Below are positions 5,657 through 14,576 of a stretch of 33,352 nucleotides of DNA, one piece after another (the stretch's first letter is position 1; each line of letters begins with the position of its first letter). Source of the stretch: Croceibacterium segetis (GTDB lineage Bacteria; Pseudomonadota; Alphaproteobacteria; Sphingomonadales; Sphingomonadaceae). The notes below the pieces were generated by a model. The model was given only the letters and a program-made list of their open reading frames with translations. It was not told the origin of the DNA and searched no databases. The position numbers and the translations under genes were made by a program. Where the stretch lies: positions 1 through 33,352 of the forward strand of contig NZ_JAANOZ010000022.1 in assembly GCF_011320115.1 (NCBI RefSeq). The letters run 5' to 3'.

Positions 5657-8065
5657 TCATGTGCGCCGGCGACGACGAGGTGGCCGTTCCTCGCCGGACG
5701 GTGCGGCGAGTTCTACCGCCTGAGTGGGCGAGCCCTGCTCTGGCGGCGCGGTTCGTCGCACCGGGCGCCTCGGCAGCGCGGCGTCGACCTTGGCGCGGGC
5801 CTCGGCGTCGTCGCGAAAGCCTTCGCTGCCAGTGACAATCGCCAGGCGGTCTTCGCCAAACAACCCCGACACCATGTGAAAGCCGAGCGCTCGGTACATC
5901 TCGAACTGCTCTTCGGAAAAGAACTGGTCGCCGGTCGTCTCGTGCGGAAAGTCCAGGTTCCGCTCGGCATAGTCAAGGACGTAGTCCTTTTCATCACCCG
6001 ACAGCGATGACTTGACGTACACCAGCAAGCCCTCGCCTCCACCGACATAGGAGATCGTTCCGATCGCCACGTGGGGCCCTTTCATGCAGGGCGCGCAGTG
6101 ATCGGGAAGACCAGTGGATACCGTCCGCGACATGGCCGCGATCGCCTCCCACGGCAGCGTGATGCGGGCGCCGAGGTCTATCCGCGCGTAGCGTTCGACC
6201 CGCAGGAGGGATTCGAAGCCGAGCTCGGGGTCGGCTTCGGCGTCGATGACGAAAATGAGCCGACAGCGCCGCTTGAGCAGGGCATAAACGCCGAGATTTT
6301 CGATATGGCCGCCATCGGTCAGATAGACATTGCGGCGGCGTTCGTGGAGGCGATTGAACATCTCGATGATCAGGTAGAACCGGTCGGCCTGCTCGCCGAG
6401 GTATCGTCGCAGGCGGTTTGCCCAGGTATCTTCCTCACCGACATAATACGGGTTGGTGAGATAATAGCCGAGGCGCACATTGAGGAGCGCGAGCGTCGGC
6501 GAGAGGACCCTGATGGTTTTGCCGCCCATGTTGGCTGACGCCGCCGCACCCGAAATCGCCATCGCACAGGCCAGATCGAGCCGGCTGTCGCGGCGTTCCA
6601 TTTGCTCGGTTTCGGCGTAGCGGGTGAGCTCGCTGCCAACAAAATACGGGCTGAACAGGAAGAAGTCGGCATCACGCCCGCGCTTATTAGCCGCCAGCGA
6701 GCCCTGGACGTTGAGCGCGGCGTTGATCAGCGGGTAGGGCCCGTCGCTCTGTCCCAGCGCGGAAAGCTTGGTGCCGTCGAGCGGCGGCAGATCGCCCATC
6801 GCGCGGGCGCTGCGGGCGAGCTTGCGGTTAGCTAACCCCGATGTGTCGCGCTTCCGATCGGGGCTCACGAGAAACGCCTTGCTAAGGCGGTCGCGGTACA
6901 GCTGGTGCAGCGAATAACCGTTCGAACGCATCCGTCCCATGAGGAGGAGGCTCACAGCCACCGCCATGAGCAGTCTTCGGAAGTCCGGCGTGGCAAGCAT
7001 CTCATCCGCCGGAGGTGGGGAAGGGATGAGCCAGGCGCATAGGATCAGGTAGCTCGCCCATATGAGCAGCGGCACGACCAGAGCGGCAAGGAACACTGTG
7101 CCACGGGTCAGCCACCGCAAGCCGATCGTTTGCCATTTTTGCGAGCGTTTGCTGGTCTGCAGGAATTTTCCGAGTGCGCTGGCGGCTGCCGAGATCGCGC
7201 CCGCAAACGCCAGAAGGGCGCCGGGAATTCCGGTCAGGCTGTCCCACGAAAGCCCCTTGCTCGCGAGCAGATGCGGCCCCTGTGACCTCAACCACTCAAT
7301 AGCGATCGGCTGAAGTTCGAGGAACAGAACCCCGCCGAGCAGGCACAGCAGGCCCAAGCTGGCAGAGAGGAGATTGCTGGCAGTGTCGCTAGTCGTCCGG
7401 TCGAGGGCGGGCACCGAGCGGAGCATCGCCCACGCGAGCAACACCATCCCCAACACAGCTCCCACGACAGTCGTCCAAGCCAAAGACCAAGGTGTCACAA
7501 AGGCCAAGGGAGCGGGAAGGTAGAGTAGCGGACTGGGCAGCGAGAAGCCGATGTAGGTGATCGCAACCGCCAGCAGGATAGTCGCCACCACGCATAGGGC
7601 GTTGGCGAGAAGGCCCCTCAGGAGGATCACCGCCGCTTCGCCAAAATTGCGGACCGCACTTCGGTTTCGCGGCAGCAGATAATTCGAGTAGTTGCGGATG
7701 TGCGCCACGACATCGCTGTCGCGCACATCATCGCCATAGGGGTATTGGCCACCCCCACGCGTACTCATCGCCGCCGAGAGGCAAGCCCCGGCATAGCCTC
7801 CGCCCGAAACGGTAGAGAGGTAATCAAACGAATCGAACCGGCCGGCGACCCGCAGCGCCTGAATCGCGCCGATGCACGTCGCCGCCGACCTGATCCCGCC
7901 GCCAGACAAGGCCAGACCTGTCGGCCGTGGATCCGGGTCCCGGGGGCTGTCGAGTGGGACCGGCGGCGGCCGCATTTCCCGCCGGCGCTCCAATTCGCTG
8001 GCTTCTGTTTGCAGGACTATTTTGAAGTCAACGCTCGGCGTTTCGCCTTTGATTGTCTTGTTCAT
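5657..8065 (-). CDS. Patatin-like phospholipase with integral membrane insertion
   Basis: An 802-residue predicted lipid acyl hydrolase. The oxyanion-hole motif GGGIRS lies at 55-60, the nucleophile is probably Ser87 in STVSGGGYAG (the first Gly of GxSxG is replaced), and the catalytic Asp is D584 in TDGGHIENLGVY. Between the Ser and Asp motifs, about residues 150-400, are some six TM helices, so the two halves of the active site flank a membrane domain. The C-terminus is Arg/Pro rich and probably disordered. The start at 8065 is chosen because the only upstream in-frame start is a TTG at 8146 lying in poorly conserved sequence. The gene converges on the broken mucR, their ends 8 bp apart. 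It could be a housekeeping membrane lipase or a membrane-damaging effector; sequence cannot decide. Confidence 0.85.
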   Translation of the reverse strand: MNKTIKGETPSVDFKIVLQTEASELERRREMRPPPVPLDSPRDPDPRPTGLALSGGGIRSAATCIGAIQALRVAGRFDSFDYLSTVSGGGYAGACLSAAMSTRGGGQYPYGDDVRDSDVVAHIRNYSNYLLPRNRSAVRNFGEAAVILLRGLLANALCVVATILLAVAITYIGFSLPSPLLYLPAPLAFVTPWSLAWTTVVGAVLGMVLLAWAMLRSVPALDRTTSDTASNLLSASLGLLCLLGGVLFLELQPIAIEWLRSQGPHLLASKGLSWDSLTGIPGALLAFAGAISAAASALGKFLQTSKRSQKWQTIGLRWLTRGTVFLAALVVPLLIWASYLILCAWLIPSPPPADEMLATPDFRRLLMAVAVSLLLMGRMRSNGYSLHQLYRDRLSKAFLVSPDRKRDTSGLANRKLARSARAMGDLPPLDGTKLSALGQSDGPYPLINAALNVQGSLAANKRGRDADFFLFSPYFVGSELTRYAETEQMERRDSRLDLACAMAISGAAASANMGGKTIRVLSPTLALLNVRLGYYLTNPYYVGEEDTWANRLRRYLGEQADRFYLIIEMFNRLHERRRNVYLTDGGHIENLGVYALLKRRCRLIFVIDAEADPELGFESLLRVERYARIDLGARITLPWEAIAAMSRTVSTGLPDHCAPCMKGPHVAIGTISYVGGGEGLLVYVKSSLSGDEKDYVLDYAERNLDFPHETTGDQFFSEEQFEMYRALGFHMVSGLFGEDRLAIVTGSEGFRDDAEARAKVDAALPRRPVRRTAPPEQGSPTQAVELAAPSGEERPPRRRRRT

Positions 8066-8105
8066 CAGGCAGCCCCAGTGAATTTCGCTTGTTTCATCGC
8101 GAAAC

Positions 8106-8228
8106 TCAGCCGAGAGGCCGAGCCTCGCACCGCCTGAGCCCGGCAAAGATGATCTTTTCGTCCGGGAGCGACAGGTTTGGGCTGCTAAACAGTGCAGCGA
8201 GATGATCTACCGTGACTGTGAACGGCAT
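8106..8228 (-). CDS. Short ORF upstream of the patatin-like gene
   Basis: A 40-codon frame (MPFTVTVDHLAALFSSPNLS, then LPDEKIIFAGLRR) with an excellent GGGAGGAG ribosome-binding site 3 bp before its ATG, better than that of the patatin gene 40 bp downstream. It has not been described to my knowledge. It may be a real leader peptide coupling translation to the patatin gene. It may also be the true N-terminal segment of a longer protein whose frame was shifted near 8106-8146, since the +1 frame beyond it (LSAEFRDETSEIHWG) reads into the patatin start. No family is recognised. Confidence 0.4.
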   Translation of the reverse strand: MPFTVTVDHLAALFSSPNLSLPDEKIIFAGLRRCEARPLG

Positions 8229-8660
8229 CGGCTCCTCCCACCAGCCTGCCCTTCTTGGCAAGCTAAGGCCCCGCTCTTGAAGCGAAGCGATATTTTAACT
8301 TGGGACTCGTCCGATCTTGTTCAGGATATCTGAAATCGCCGTCTCTACAAATACTTTCGAGACTCAGATTGAATCCTCGTGGGAGTCGGATCCAAGAGAG
8401 TCGCTAATGATGTCCATCCGGCGCACGAATGTGCCCATCTGGATCTACGGGTGAAGATGGCCGGTCTTTCGGCATTGAACATATGGGGCGTTTATCATCT
8501 GCGCTGGCGAATTTCATATATTGCGCGTTATCATCCTGGAAGGCCGCTTCTGGCCGGTTGCAGACTGGCCGCTTTCATTAAGGTTCCGCGGGAAAGCCGA
8601 CGTGTGTACCGCCATTCGATATTCCTGACGCCTCTCACAATAAACTGCCCCCGACTGTCT
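8229..8660. other. Intergenic region, no supported gene
   Basis: This stretch lies between the 3' end of the GGDEF-EAL gene and the 5' side of the 40-codon ORF. An open frame at 8379-8666 (+) has no ribosome site or family resemblance and is not supported. The minus-strand promoter of the patatin gene should be within about 150 bp of 8228, where the sequence is locally A/T richer (TTTTAACTTGGGAC). Confidence 0.4.
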
Positions 8661-11645
8661 CTATGAAGAACTAGTTGCCACCAGGCGTAGCCGCGCTCGA
8701 TCGTCGACTTGCAACTGCTTGGCTGCTCTGTGGGGCAGTTGACCCAACAGCGGCGGGACGCGCGACGCGCCGACCGCTTTCGAGAACAGGAAGCCCTGAC
8801 CGAAGTCGCAGCCGAGCCGCTGCAGCCGTTCGGCCTGGGCCATCTGTTCGATGCCCTCGGCGACGACGGCGATGTTGAGGCTCTTGCCGAGGTTGATTAC
8901 CGCGCGGACGATCGCCTCGTCGCCAGGGTCGATCTCCATATCGCGCACGAAGCTCTGGTCGATCTTGATGATGTCGACTGGGAACTGCTTGAGGTGGCGC
9001 AGCGAGGCATAGCCGGTGCCGAAATCGTCGAGAGCGATCTTGACGCCCTGCGAATTGAGCAGCGCCAGCGCTCGGTGGACGGACTCCGCGCCGCGGCCGA
9101 GGAACACCGTCTCCGTCACTTCGAGCTGGAAGCAGCGGTTGGGGATCTGCGCCCGGCGGAGGCAATCGAGCACTCTTTCGGCGAAATTGTCGCGGCGGAA
9201 CTCGGCCGCCGAGGCATTGACCGCGACGTGGCCGAAAACAATCCCGCGGTCGAGCCAGCCGCGCATGTCGGCGATGACCCGGTCGATCATCCGGTCGCTG
9301 ATCGCTGCGGCGACCTCGAGATCCTCGAACGCCGCCTCCAGCGCGGCGGGATGGCAGATGCGGCCGTTGGTGTTGCGCCAGCGCAGCAGCGCCTCGAAGC
9401 CGTCGATCCGGCCGTTCTGGAGGTCGAGCTTGGGCTGGTAATATGGGATCACCCGGTTGTCATCGATTGCGTTGCGGGCCAGCTGGACCATCGACACGCG
9501 GCGCCGCAGATCCTCGCGCATGTGCGGCTCGTAGAGCGTCACGGTCGCCCGCCCGGCCGCCTTGGCGGCGTAGAGCGCGGTGTCGGCGCACTTGAGGATC
9601 TCCTTGGCGCTGCGCGCGTGATCGGGGAACATGCTTGCGCCCGAGGACACGCGGCAGTCGAGCACTCGTCCGCCGTGGACGAATGGCGCGCGCATCCGCT
9701 CCTGGATCGAGCGCGAGAGGCGAAGCAGGTCGTCCTTGCCGTGCAGCCGGGGGACAACGATCGCGAACTCGTCGCCACCGAGCCGGGCGACAGTGTCGTG
9801 CTGCCGGACGACGCTGCGCAGCCGCTCGCCAAACATCTTGAGCAGTGTGTCGCCGACGTCGTGCCCGAGCGAATCGTTGATCTGCTTGAAGTGGTCGAGA
9901 TCGAGCATCAGCACGCCGACCGCCCCACCGCTCTGCCGCGCTCGACTGATTGCCTGGTCCAGCTTCTCCTGAAACAGCGCGCGATTGGCGAGTCGGGTCA
10001 GCGGATCGTGGCTCGCGCTCCAGCGGACACGTTCCTCGGCGGTCTTCTCCTCGGTCACGTCGCGGCCGGTGATGATGATCCGCTGAGAGACGCGATCGCT
10101 TTCGTGCCCGCGCCAGCCGTTGAACGCGACCCAGCGCTCGCGCCCGTCGTCGGCGCGATTGATCTTAAACGAGGCTTCGAACCGTTCGATATTGCCCGCC
10201 CTGATTTCGTTCAGCTGGCGCATGAAGTCGGCCCGGTCATCAGGGTGGATGCACTGCACGGCCAGCTCGAGCGACGCCGGTGCATCCAGCGGGATGCCGA
10301 AGATTTGGCGCAGCCGACTCGACCAGTCGCGCTGGTCGAGCTCCGCGTCATAGTCCCACACGCCGAGTCCGGCGGCTTCGGCGGCGAGACGGAAGCGCTC
10401 CTCGCTTTCGCGGAGCGCCTGCTCGGCTCGCTTGCGATCGGTGATGTCGAGATGGGCGCCGATGCTTCGCAAGGCATTGCCGTTTTCGTCCCGCTCCATC
10501 TTGGTGCGGCTGTAGATCCATCGCACCTCGCCCGTGATCCCGTGGACGATACGGAACTCGGACTGGAACGTCTCTCGCGTCTCAAGACACGATTCGACTT
10601 CTTGCCGAAAGCGCTCCCGATCTTCCGGGTGCACGTACTCGAGTAATTCCTCAAAGGTGATTGTCTCAGTTCCGGCCGGCAGCCCAAGCTGTTCGACCAA
10701 TTTTCCCGAAACGTACGCCAAACCATCAGCTTCGGCCTCAAAATCGGCCAGTCCGGTCGCCTCCTGAACCAACCTCAGACGCTGTTCGCTCCGACGCAAA
10801 GCATCCTCGGCGGTTTTTCTCTCGCTCACGTCACGCGAAATGCACATGTGCGCCTTGCCCCCGCCTTGAAGCGCAAAGGGCACTGAATGTGCTTCGACAT
10901 GATGCCGGTCGCCGTTCATGCCGACGATTTCGTAATTCCACACCACGGTCTCACCCGCGAGCACGCGGCGGTGAACGTCAACGCAATCGGCCAGGTATTC
11001 CGGCATAACAGGCACGTGGCCCGAGCCATTAAGGGTCTCGAGGTCTGGCGCCTCGAGCAGTTCGAGACCGCGCGGGTTGATGTAGGTGAGCCGTGACTCG
11101 TCGTCGAACAGCTTCACGCAATCGGGCACGGCATCAAGAATCGCTCTAAGCCGTGCCTCGCTTTCGCGTAGTGATTCCTCGGCTCTCTTTCGATCGGTTA
11201 TGTCGAGGTGTGCGCCGATGCTGCTGAGCACGTCACCCGCTTCATTGAAAGTGACCTTGGTATTGCTCGAAATCCAGCGCACCTCGCCGGTGTCTGCCCG
11301 CACGATGCGAAACTCGAATTGACAGCAACCGCTCCGTTCGGTGCTACGTTGGACATGTTGCAGAAATCCGTCGCGATCATCAGGATGCACTAACTTCAAC
11401 CACTCATCGTGCGACAGCAAGGTTGTGCCCGCCGGAAGTCCAACCTGGTCAAGGAACCGTTCCGAAAAGTGGGAAATCCCCTCAACGCTAGCCTCAAATT
11501 CTGCGAAGCCGGTCGCTTCCTGCACAAGCCGTAGGCGCTCTTCGCTGCGCCGAAGTGCATTGTCAGTCGCCAATGCATTGGCGCGAGAATCTCCACGGCT
11601 ATCAATGCCATGCTCCGTTTCTGCTTTATCGAACGGCGGAGACAT
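8661..11645 (-). CDS. Four-PAS diguanylate cyclase/phosphodiesterase (GGDEF-EAL)
   Basis: A 994-residue soluble c-di-GMP enzyme. Four PAS/PAC units occupy about 30-155, 160-278, 284-408 and 410-535; each ends in DITDRKRAE- or DVxExKTAE-type linkers. The GGDEF domain has intact GGDEF at 623-627, preceded by the inhibitory I-site RQHD at 614-617. The EAL domain has EALLRW (751-756), EVTE (842-845), DDFGTGY (873-879), KID (894-896) and EGIE (930-933), so both synthesis and hydrolysis look chemically possible. No TM segment or signal peptide is visible, so the signal is cytoplasmic (redox, light or ligand). PAS 1 and PAS 3 are close copies of each other, an internal duplication. It is transcribed in the same direction as the upstream HWE kinase gene, 251 bp away. 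Confidence 0.93.
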   Translation of the reverse strand: MSPPFDKAETEHGIDSRGDSRANALATDNALRRSEERLRLVQEATGFAEFEASVEGISHFSERFLDQVGLPAGTTLLSHDEWLKLVHPDDRDGFLQHVQRSTERSGCCQFEFRIVRADTGEVRWISSNTKVTFNEAGDVLSSIGAHLDITDRKRAEESLRESEARLRAILDAVPDCVKLFDDESRLTYINPRGLELLEAPDLETLNGSGHVPVMPEYLADCVDVHRRVLAGETVVWNYEIVGMNGDRHHVEAHSVPFALQGGGKAHMCISRDVSERKTAEDALRRSEQRLRLVQEATGLADFEAEADGLAYVSGKLVEQLGLPAGTETITFEELLEYVHPEDRERFRQEVESCLETRETFQSEFRIVHGITGEVRWIYSRTKMERDENGNALRSIGAHLDITDRKRAEQALRESEERFRLAAEAAGLGVWDYDAELDQRDWSSRLRQIFGIPLDAPASLELAVQCIHPDDRADFMRQLNEIRAGNIERFEASFKINRADDGRERWVAFNGWRGHESDRVSQRIIITGRDVTEEKTAEERVRWSASHDPLTRLANRALFQEKLDQAISRARQSGGAVGVLMLDLDHFKQINDSLGHDVGDTLLKMFGERLRSVVRQHDTVARLGGDEFAIVVPRLHGKDDLLRLSRSIQERMRAPFVHGGRVLDCRVSSGASMFPDHARSAKEILKCADTALYAAKAAGRATVTLYEPHMREDLRRRVSMVQLARNAIDDNRVIPYYQPKLDLQNGRIDGFEALLRWRNTNGRICHPAALEAAFEDLEVAAAISDRMIDRVIADMRGWLDRGIVFGHVAVNASAAEFRRDNFAERVLDCLRRAQIPNRCFQLEVTETVFLGRGAESVHRALALLNSQGVKIALDDFGTGYASLRHLKQFPVDIIKIDQSFVRDMEIDPGDEAIVRAVINLGKSLNIAVVAEGIEQMAQAERLQRLGCDFGQGFLFSKAVGASRVPPLLGQLPHRAAKQLQVDDRARLRLVATSSS

Positions 11646-11896
11646 CCCACTTCCTGCGCCAACTGCAGAAAGTTGAACTGCATAAGTTCAGTTTCGATGT
11701 GTTTAAGGAGCGCTAAGGGCTTTCCACGCCTGGTCAACAGCGCTCCTTCCGCGAATGGCCGATAGCCGACCGTCCGGTCATGAGCGGAATGCCCAAAACA
11801 GCAGTTGGACCGCTATCGCCGCTGAACGCGATCGCGCTATGTCTGCAATCGACCGATTGCGGACGTTGACGGTTTTCCAGGAAACAGACCCTCCGT

Positions 11897-13093
11897 TTAG
11901 CTCCCCAAGGCGCGTTCAGCCTCGGTCGGCACCTGTTCCACTTTGGCCCTCGGCAGTACGAGCCGACAGACGAGTCCCTCTGGTCGGTAATCGACGCTGA
12001 CGTCGGCCTGAAACGTCCGCTTGACCATCCCCTCGATCAGCGTGGTGCCAAATCCCCGCCGGCTTGGCGGCTTCACGGGCGGCCCACCCGTTTCGCGCCA
12101 TTCGATCGCGAGCATCGGTTCGTCCTCCTTGCGTGTGCCCTCACAGGTCACGATGACCCGTCCACGGGGGTCGCTCAGGGCGCCGTACTTGGCGGAGTTA
12201 GTCGCAAGCTCATGAACGGCGAGCGCGAGCGGCTGGACCGCTGCCGGGCTCAGCGCCACCGGCTCGCCTTTTATGACGACATTTGCTCCCTGCGAGTCGC
12301 TGAAATGGGCGAGTTCAGCCTGCAACAGCGCGCTCAGGTCGACGTCTTTCCGCTCGCCTCCCCAAAGCAACGTCTGCGTGGCTGCCAGGGCCCTCAGGCG
12401 CTCGTGCAGCGAGTGCGCCAATTCTTCGACACTGGTCGCGCTTCTGGCGCTGAGCGACACGAGGGAGCTGACCACCGAAAGTACGTTCCGCACGCGATGA
12501 TCCAGTTCGTGCGCGATGACCTCGCGTTGCTCTTCCAATTTCTCGCGTTCGGTTATGTCCCGATGCACCACCGTCAGAATGGTCTTTCCGTCGACCGATC
12601 GCCGCGACACTGCTGCCTCGGCCGGGAAGTCTTCACCATTCTTCCGACGGCCCCAAACCTTACGCTGATCGCCCATCAGCCGGTTGGCCAACCCTTCTTG
12701 CGAGGCGAAGTCCCGCAGGTGACCGGCATGCTGCGCGCGGTGGCGCTGTGGAAGCAGCATTTCCACCTGCTGACCCAGCACTTCGTCCGCGCTGTAGCCG
12801 AAGGATTGTTCCGCGGCCTTGTTGAAAAGGAGAATGTGCCCCTCTTCGTCCGTGCAAATTATTGAATCAGCGATTAGCTCGAGAAGGTCAGCACTCATCA
12901 ACCTGTGCTGAGCCGATTCCGGCGCGAACGAAAACGCAGATTTAGACCCTCCCGCTTCGCCCGACAGAAAGGCGGCAAGGCTGGTCCGTTCCTGTTCCAG
13001 CAACGCTTCCAGGCGTGCGAGCTGGTCCGGATCGGTCTCGCTCTCGATCAGCTTTTCAAAACGCTCAATGTTTAGGCGTGTAATCCACTCCAT
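11897..13093 (-). CDS. PAS-domain HWE-family sensor histidine kinase
   Basis: A 398-residue cytoplasmic kinase. A coiled region (residues 10-45) is followed by a PAS/PAC unit at about 68-188 (ILLFNKAAEQSFGYSADEVLG, then VVHRDITEREKL). The kinase core has H199 in ELDHRVRNVLSVV, the N-box HELATNSAKYGALS (N299), and the diagnostic WRETGGPPV and RRGFGTTLIEG segments of the HWE class. Such kinases often feed the PhyR/EcfG general stress response or photosensory pathways in alphaproteobacteria. No PhyR, NepR or EcfG gene is in the window, so its partner is unknown. The ATG start has no strong ribosome-binding site. It may be expressed with the GGDEF-EAL gene downstream. Confidence 0.9.
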   Translation of the reverse strand: MEWITRLNIERFEKLIESETDPDQLARLEALLEQERTSLAAFLSGEAGGSKSAFSFAPESAQHRLMSADLLELIADSIICTDEEGHILLFNKAAEQSFGYSADEVLGQQVEMLLPQRHRAQHAGHLRDFASQEGLANRLMGDQRKVWGRRKNGEDFPAEAAVSRRSVDGKTILTVVHRDITEREKLEEQREVIAHELDHRVRNVLSVVSSLVSLSARSATSVEELAHSLHERLRALAATQTLLWGGERKDVDLSALLQAELAHFSDSQGANVVIKGEPVALSPAAVQPLALAVHELATNSAKYGALSDPRGRVIVTCEGTRKEDEPMLAIEWRETGGPPVKPPSRRGFGTTLIEGMVKRTFQADVSVDYRPEGLVCRLVLPRAKVEQVPTEAERALGS

Positions 13094-13338
13094 GGCCGCA
13101 ACCCCCGAAAAACCGGGCCCTGGCTATCCCCGAGTCGCCAGATATTATCACGGCTCAGTCGGAGTTGCGAAGATTCCGAGTTTAATGACTAAGAGTTACG
13201 CCGTATCCGGCTTTGACACTAGCGTCAGTAAGAACCGGCAGAGAGCCCTACTTCACTCCTCTCGAAGTCGACAAGAACAGCGATTTGGCTGAAGTCCTTG
13301 TTTCTGCTTATAGACATTTGGGTTGGACCAATCCGCAC

Positions 13339-13401
13339 ATGTCCGCGTTCCACCCATTCCGGACATTCAGGGAATGCCCGCTTCGACCCATTGGGGACAT
13401 T
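13339..13401. repeat. Tandem pair of REP-like palindromic units
   Basis: Two 29-bp units, 34 bp apart: 13339-13367 (ATGTCCG ... CGGACAT ends, core TTCCACCCATT) and 13373-13401 (AATGCCCG ... GGGGACATT, core TTCGACCCATT). Each can fold into a short hairpin. The same core appears at 1031-1051, 29105-29170, 30421-30575, 31110-31202 and 32065-32192. They lie in the gap between the HWE kinase and the broken recombinase. Confidence 0.6.
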
Positions 13402-13427
13402 AGCGCCGCCGCGGGAGCGGCGGCGCT
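13402..13427. terminator. Strong GC hairpin after the tyrosine recombinase gene
   Basis: An 11-bp perfect stem (13402-13412 with 13417-13427) and a 4-base loop lie 5 bp beyond the stop codon of the minus-strand recombinase pseudogene. There is no T-run, so it is either an imperfect terminator or part of the adjoining REP-like pair. Confidence 0.4.
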
Positions 13428-13432
13428 GACGT

Positions 13433-14059
13433 TCAAACTTCCGTTGCCTCGGCAAGTTCGAGCGCATCTTCGATGTCCACACCCAGGTAGCGCACGGTGC
13501 TCTCGATCTTGCTGTGCCCGAGTAGTATTTGCACAGCACGTAGGTTGCCGGTCTGCTTGTAGATCATGGAGGCCTTGGTTCGACGCAGTGAGTGCGTGCC
13601 GTAGTCCTGGGGCTTGAGCCCGATCGCGGACACCCACTCATCGACGAGCCGGCCATACTGGCGTGTGCTGAGATGGTTCGCATGATCGATCCGGCTCGGA
13701 AAGACGAAGTCTTCGAGCGCGCCGCCTCTCCGTTCCAACCACGTGAGCAGTGTCGATCGCGCTGGCTCGAGAATTTAAGACTGGACGGGTCGGCCCGTCT
13801 TTCGCTGAACGATCGTCGCGCGGTCACGGATGGCATTCCCGCTCACCAGATCGTCTGTGCGGATTCGGACCAGGTCGCAGCCGCGCAACTTGCTGTCGAT
13901 CGCCAGGTCGAACAGCGCCCGATCCCTGAGGCGCCCCTCCTGATCGAGCCAGAAGCGGATTGCCCAGACCTCCTTTTGCTTGAGCGCCCGCTTCGGCCCA
14001 ACCTTGCGGCCGACATTCCATGCCTGCCTCGGATGACCATCGAATTCTGAGTAGCCCAT
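13433..14059 (-). pseudogene. Tyrosine recombinase/integrase with an in-frame ochre codon
   Basis: A roughly 208-codon site-specific recombinase on the minus strand. The first part (to 13778) reads ALFDLAIDSKLRGCDLVRI and ends RKTGRPVQ-S-stop at a TAA (13775-13777). The same frame carries on as ILEPARSTLLTWLERRGG and then the catalytic part GTHSLRRTKASMIY, VQILLGHSKIESTVRYLGV with the HxLR, LGH and Tyr residues, to the stop at 13433. The family normally reads VQFEI across the join, so a GAA-to-TAA-type change is likely. The start at 14059 has GGAGA 6 bp upstream. As read, the catalytic residues would not be translated unless a downstream start is used. It resembles the short integrases common in sphingomonad genomes. 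Confidence 0.85.
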
Positions 14060-14173
14060 TTCATTTCTCCATTGGGTCGGCATGACCCGCTGGAGGAATG
14101 GTGGCGCTGCCAATGTCAGCTTTCGGTCAGCTGGCCGAGTTCAGCTAACGACCAAAAATGGCGCAATGCCGCC

Positions 14174-14380
14174 TTATCGAACCAAGACTTGAACGGCTTC
14201 GGCTAGCCTATGGATGATCTCAACTGAGCTCGTCAGCTTCACGACCGCCTGAGACCGTTCGTGGCCTTTCAAGCTGCCTATCGTGAGCGCGACCACGCTC
14301 GCGTCTTCCATGATCGCGCCAATGCGCGTGCCGAGAAGGGCTATCAGTTCATCGACGTCGTCGTCCACGTCGGACAGCAC
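14174..14380 (-). CDS. Small hypothetical protein
   Basis: A 68-residue acidic, helical frame (DVDDDVDELIALLGTRIG, then EDASVVALTIGSLKGHE) starting at a GTG. The composition looks like a real protein, but there is no obvious ribosome site. The frame upstream (MKRQTAKLVMDLCGAAR, about 14380-14430) is in another phase, so the gene could be the end of a longer, frameshifted one. No family is recognised. It lies between the broken recombinase and the DUF3489 operon and is transcribed away from that operon. Confidence 0.45.
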   Translation of the reverse strand: MLSDVDDDVDELIALLGTRIGAIMEDASVVALTIGSLKGHERSQAVVKLTSSVEIIHRLAEAVQVLVR

Positions 14381-14482
14381 ACCGCGCTGCGCCGCACAAG
14401 TCCATAACCAGCTTTGCGGTCTGCCTCTTCATTCCATTCGACTTCCTTGTCGAACCGAGCATTGGTGCGTTTGTGAATGACG

Positions 14483-14570
14483 CCGGTTCGAGCCGGCGCC
14501 TGCCCTGACTGGTCTCGACCGGCAGGGCTTCGGGTGGTGGAGCAGCAATGAGCTGCTCCGTTGAAGGAGA
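14483..14570 (+). promoter_or_regulatory. Structured leader of the DUF3489-DUF2924-recombinase operon
   Basis: The 90 bp before the first gene can form consecutive hairpins: CGCCGG/CCGGCG near 14483-14500, CCTGCC/GGCAGG near 14500-14526, and an 8-bp perfect stem GGAGCAGC/GCTGCTCC at 14539-14559. The GAAGGAGA ribosome-binding site follows at once (14563-14570). The last stem ends 3 bp before the ribosome site, so it could modulate initiation. No known riboswitch is recognised. Confidence 0.4.
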
Positions 14571-14576
14571 CCACTC

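Noticed and set aside
4953-5660. 235-codon minus-strand frame over mucR
   Set aside because: It runs antisense through a recognised mucR frame and has no features of its own.
8379-8666. 95-codon open frame on the plus strand
   Set aside because: No ribosome site, basic and Trp/His-rich composition typical of chance frames, and no family resemblance.
8709-10646. 645-codon open frame opposite the GGDEF-EAL gene
   Set aside because: Antisense shadow of a well-defined gene; no recognisable protein features.
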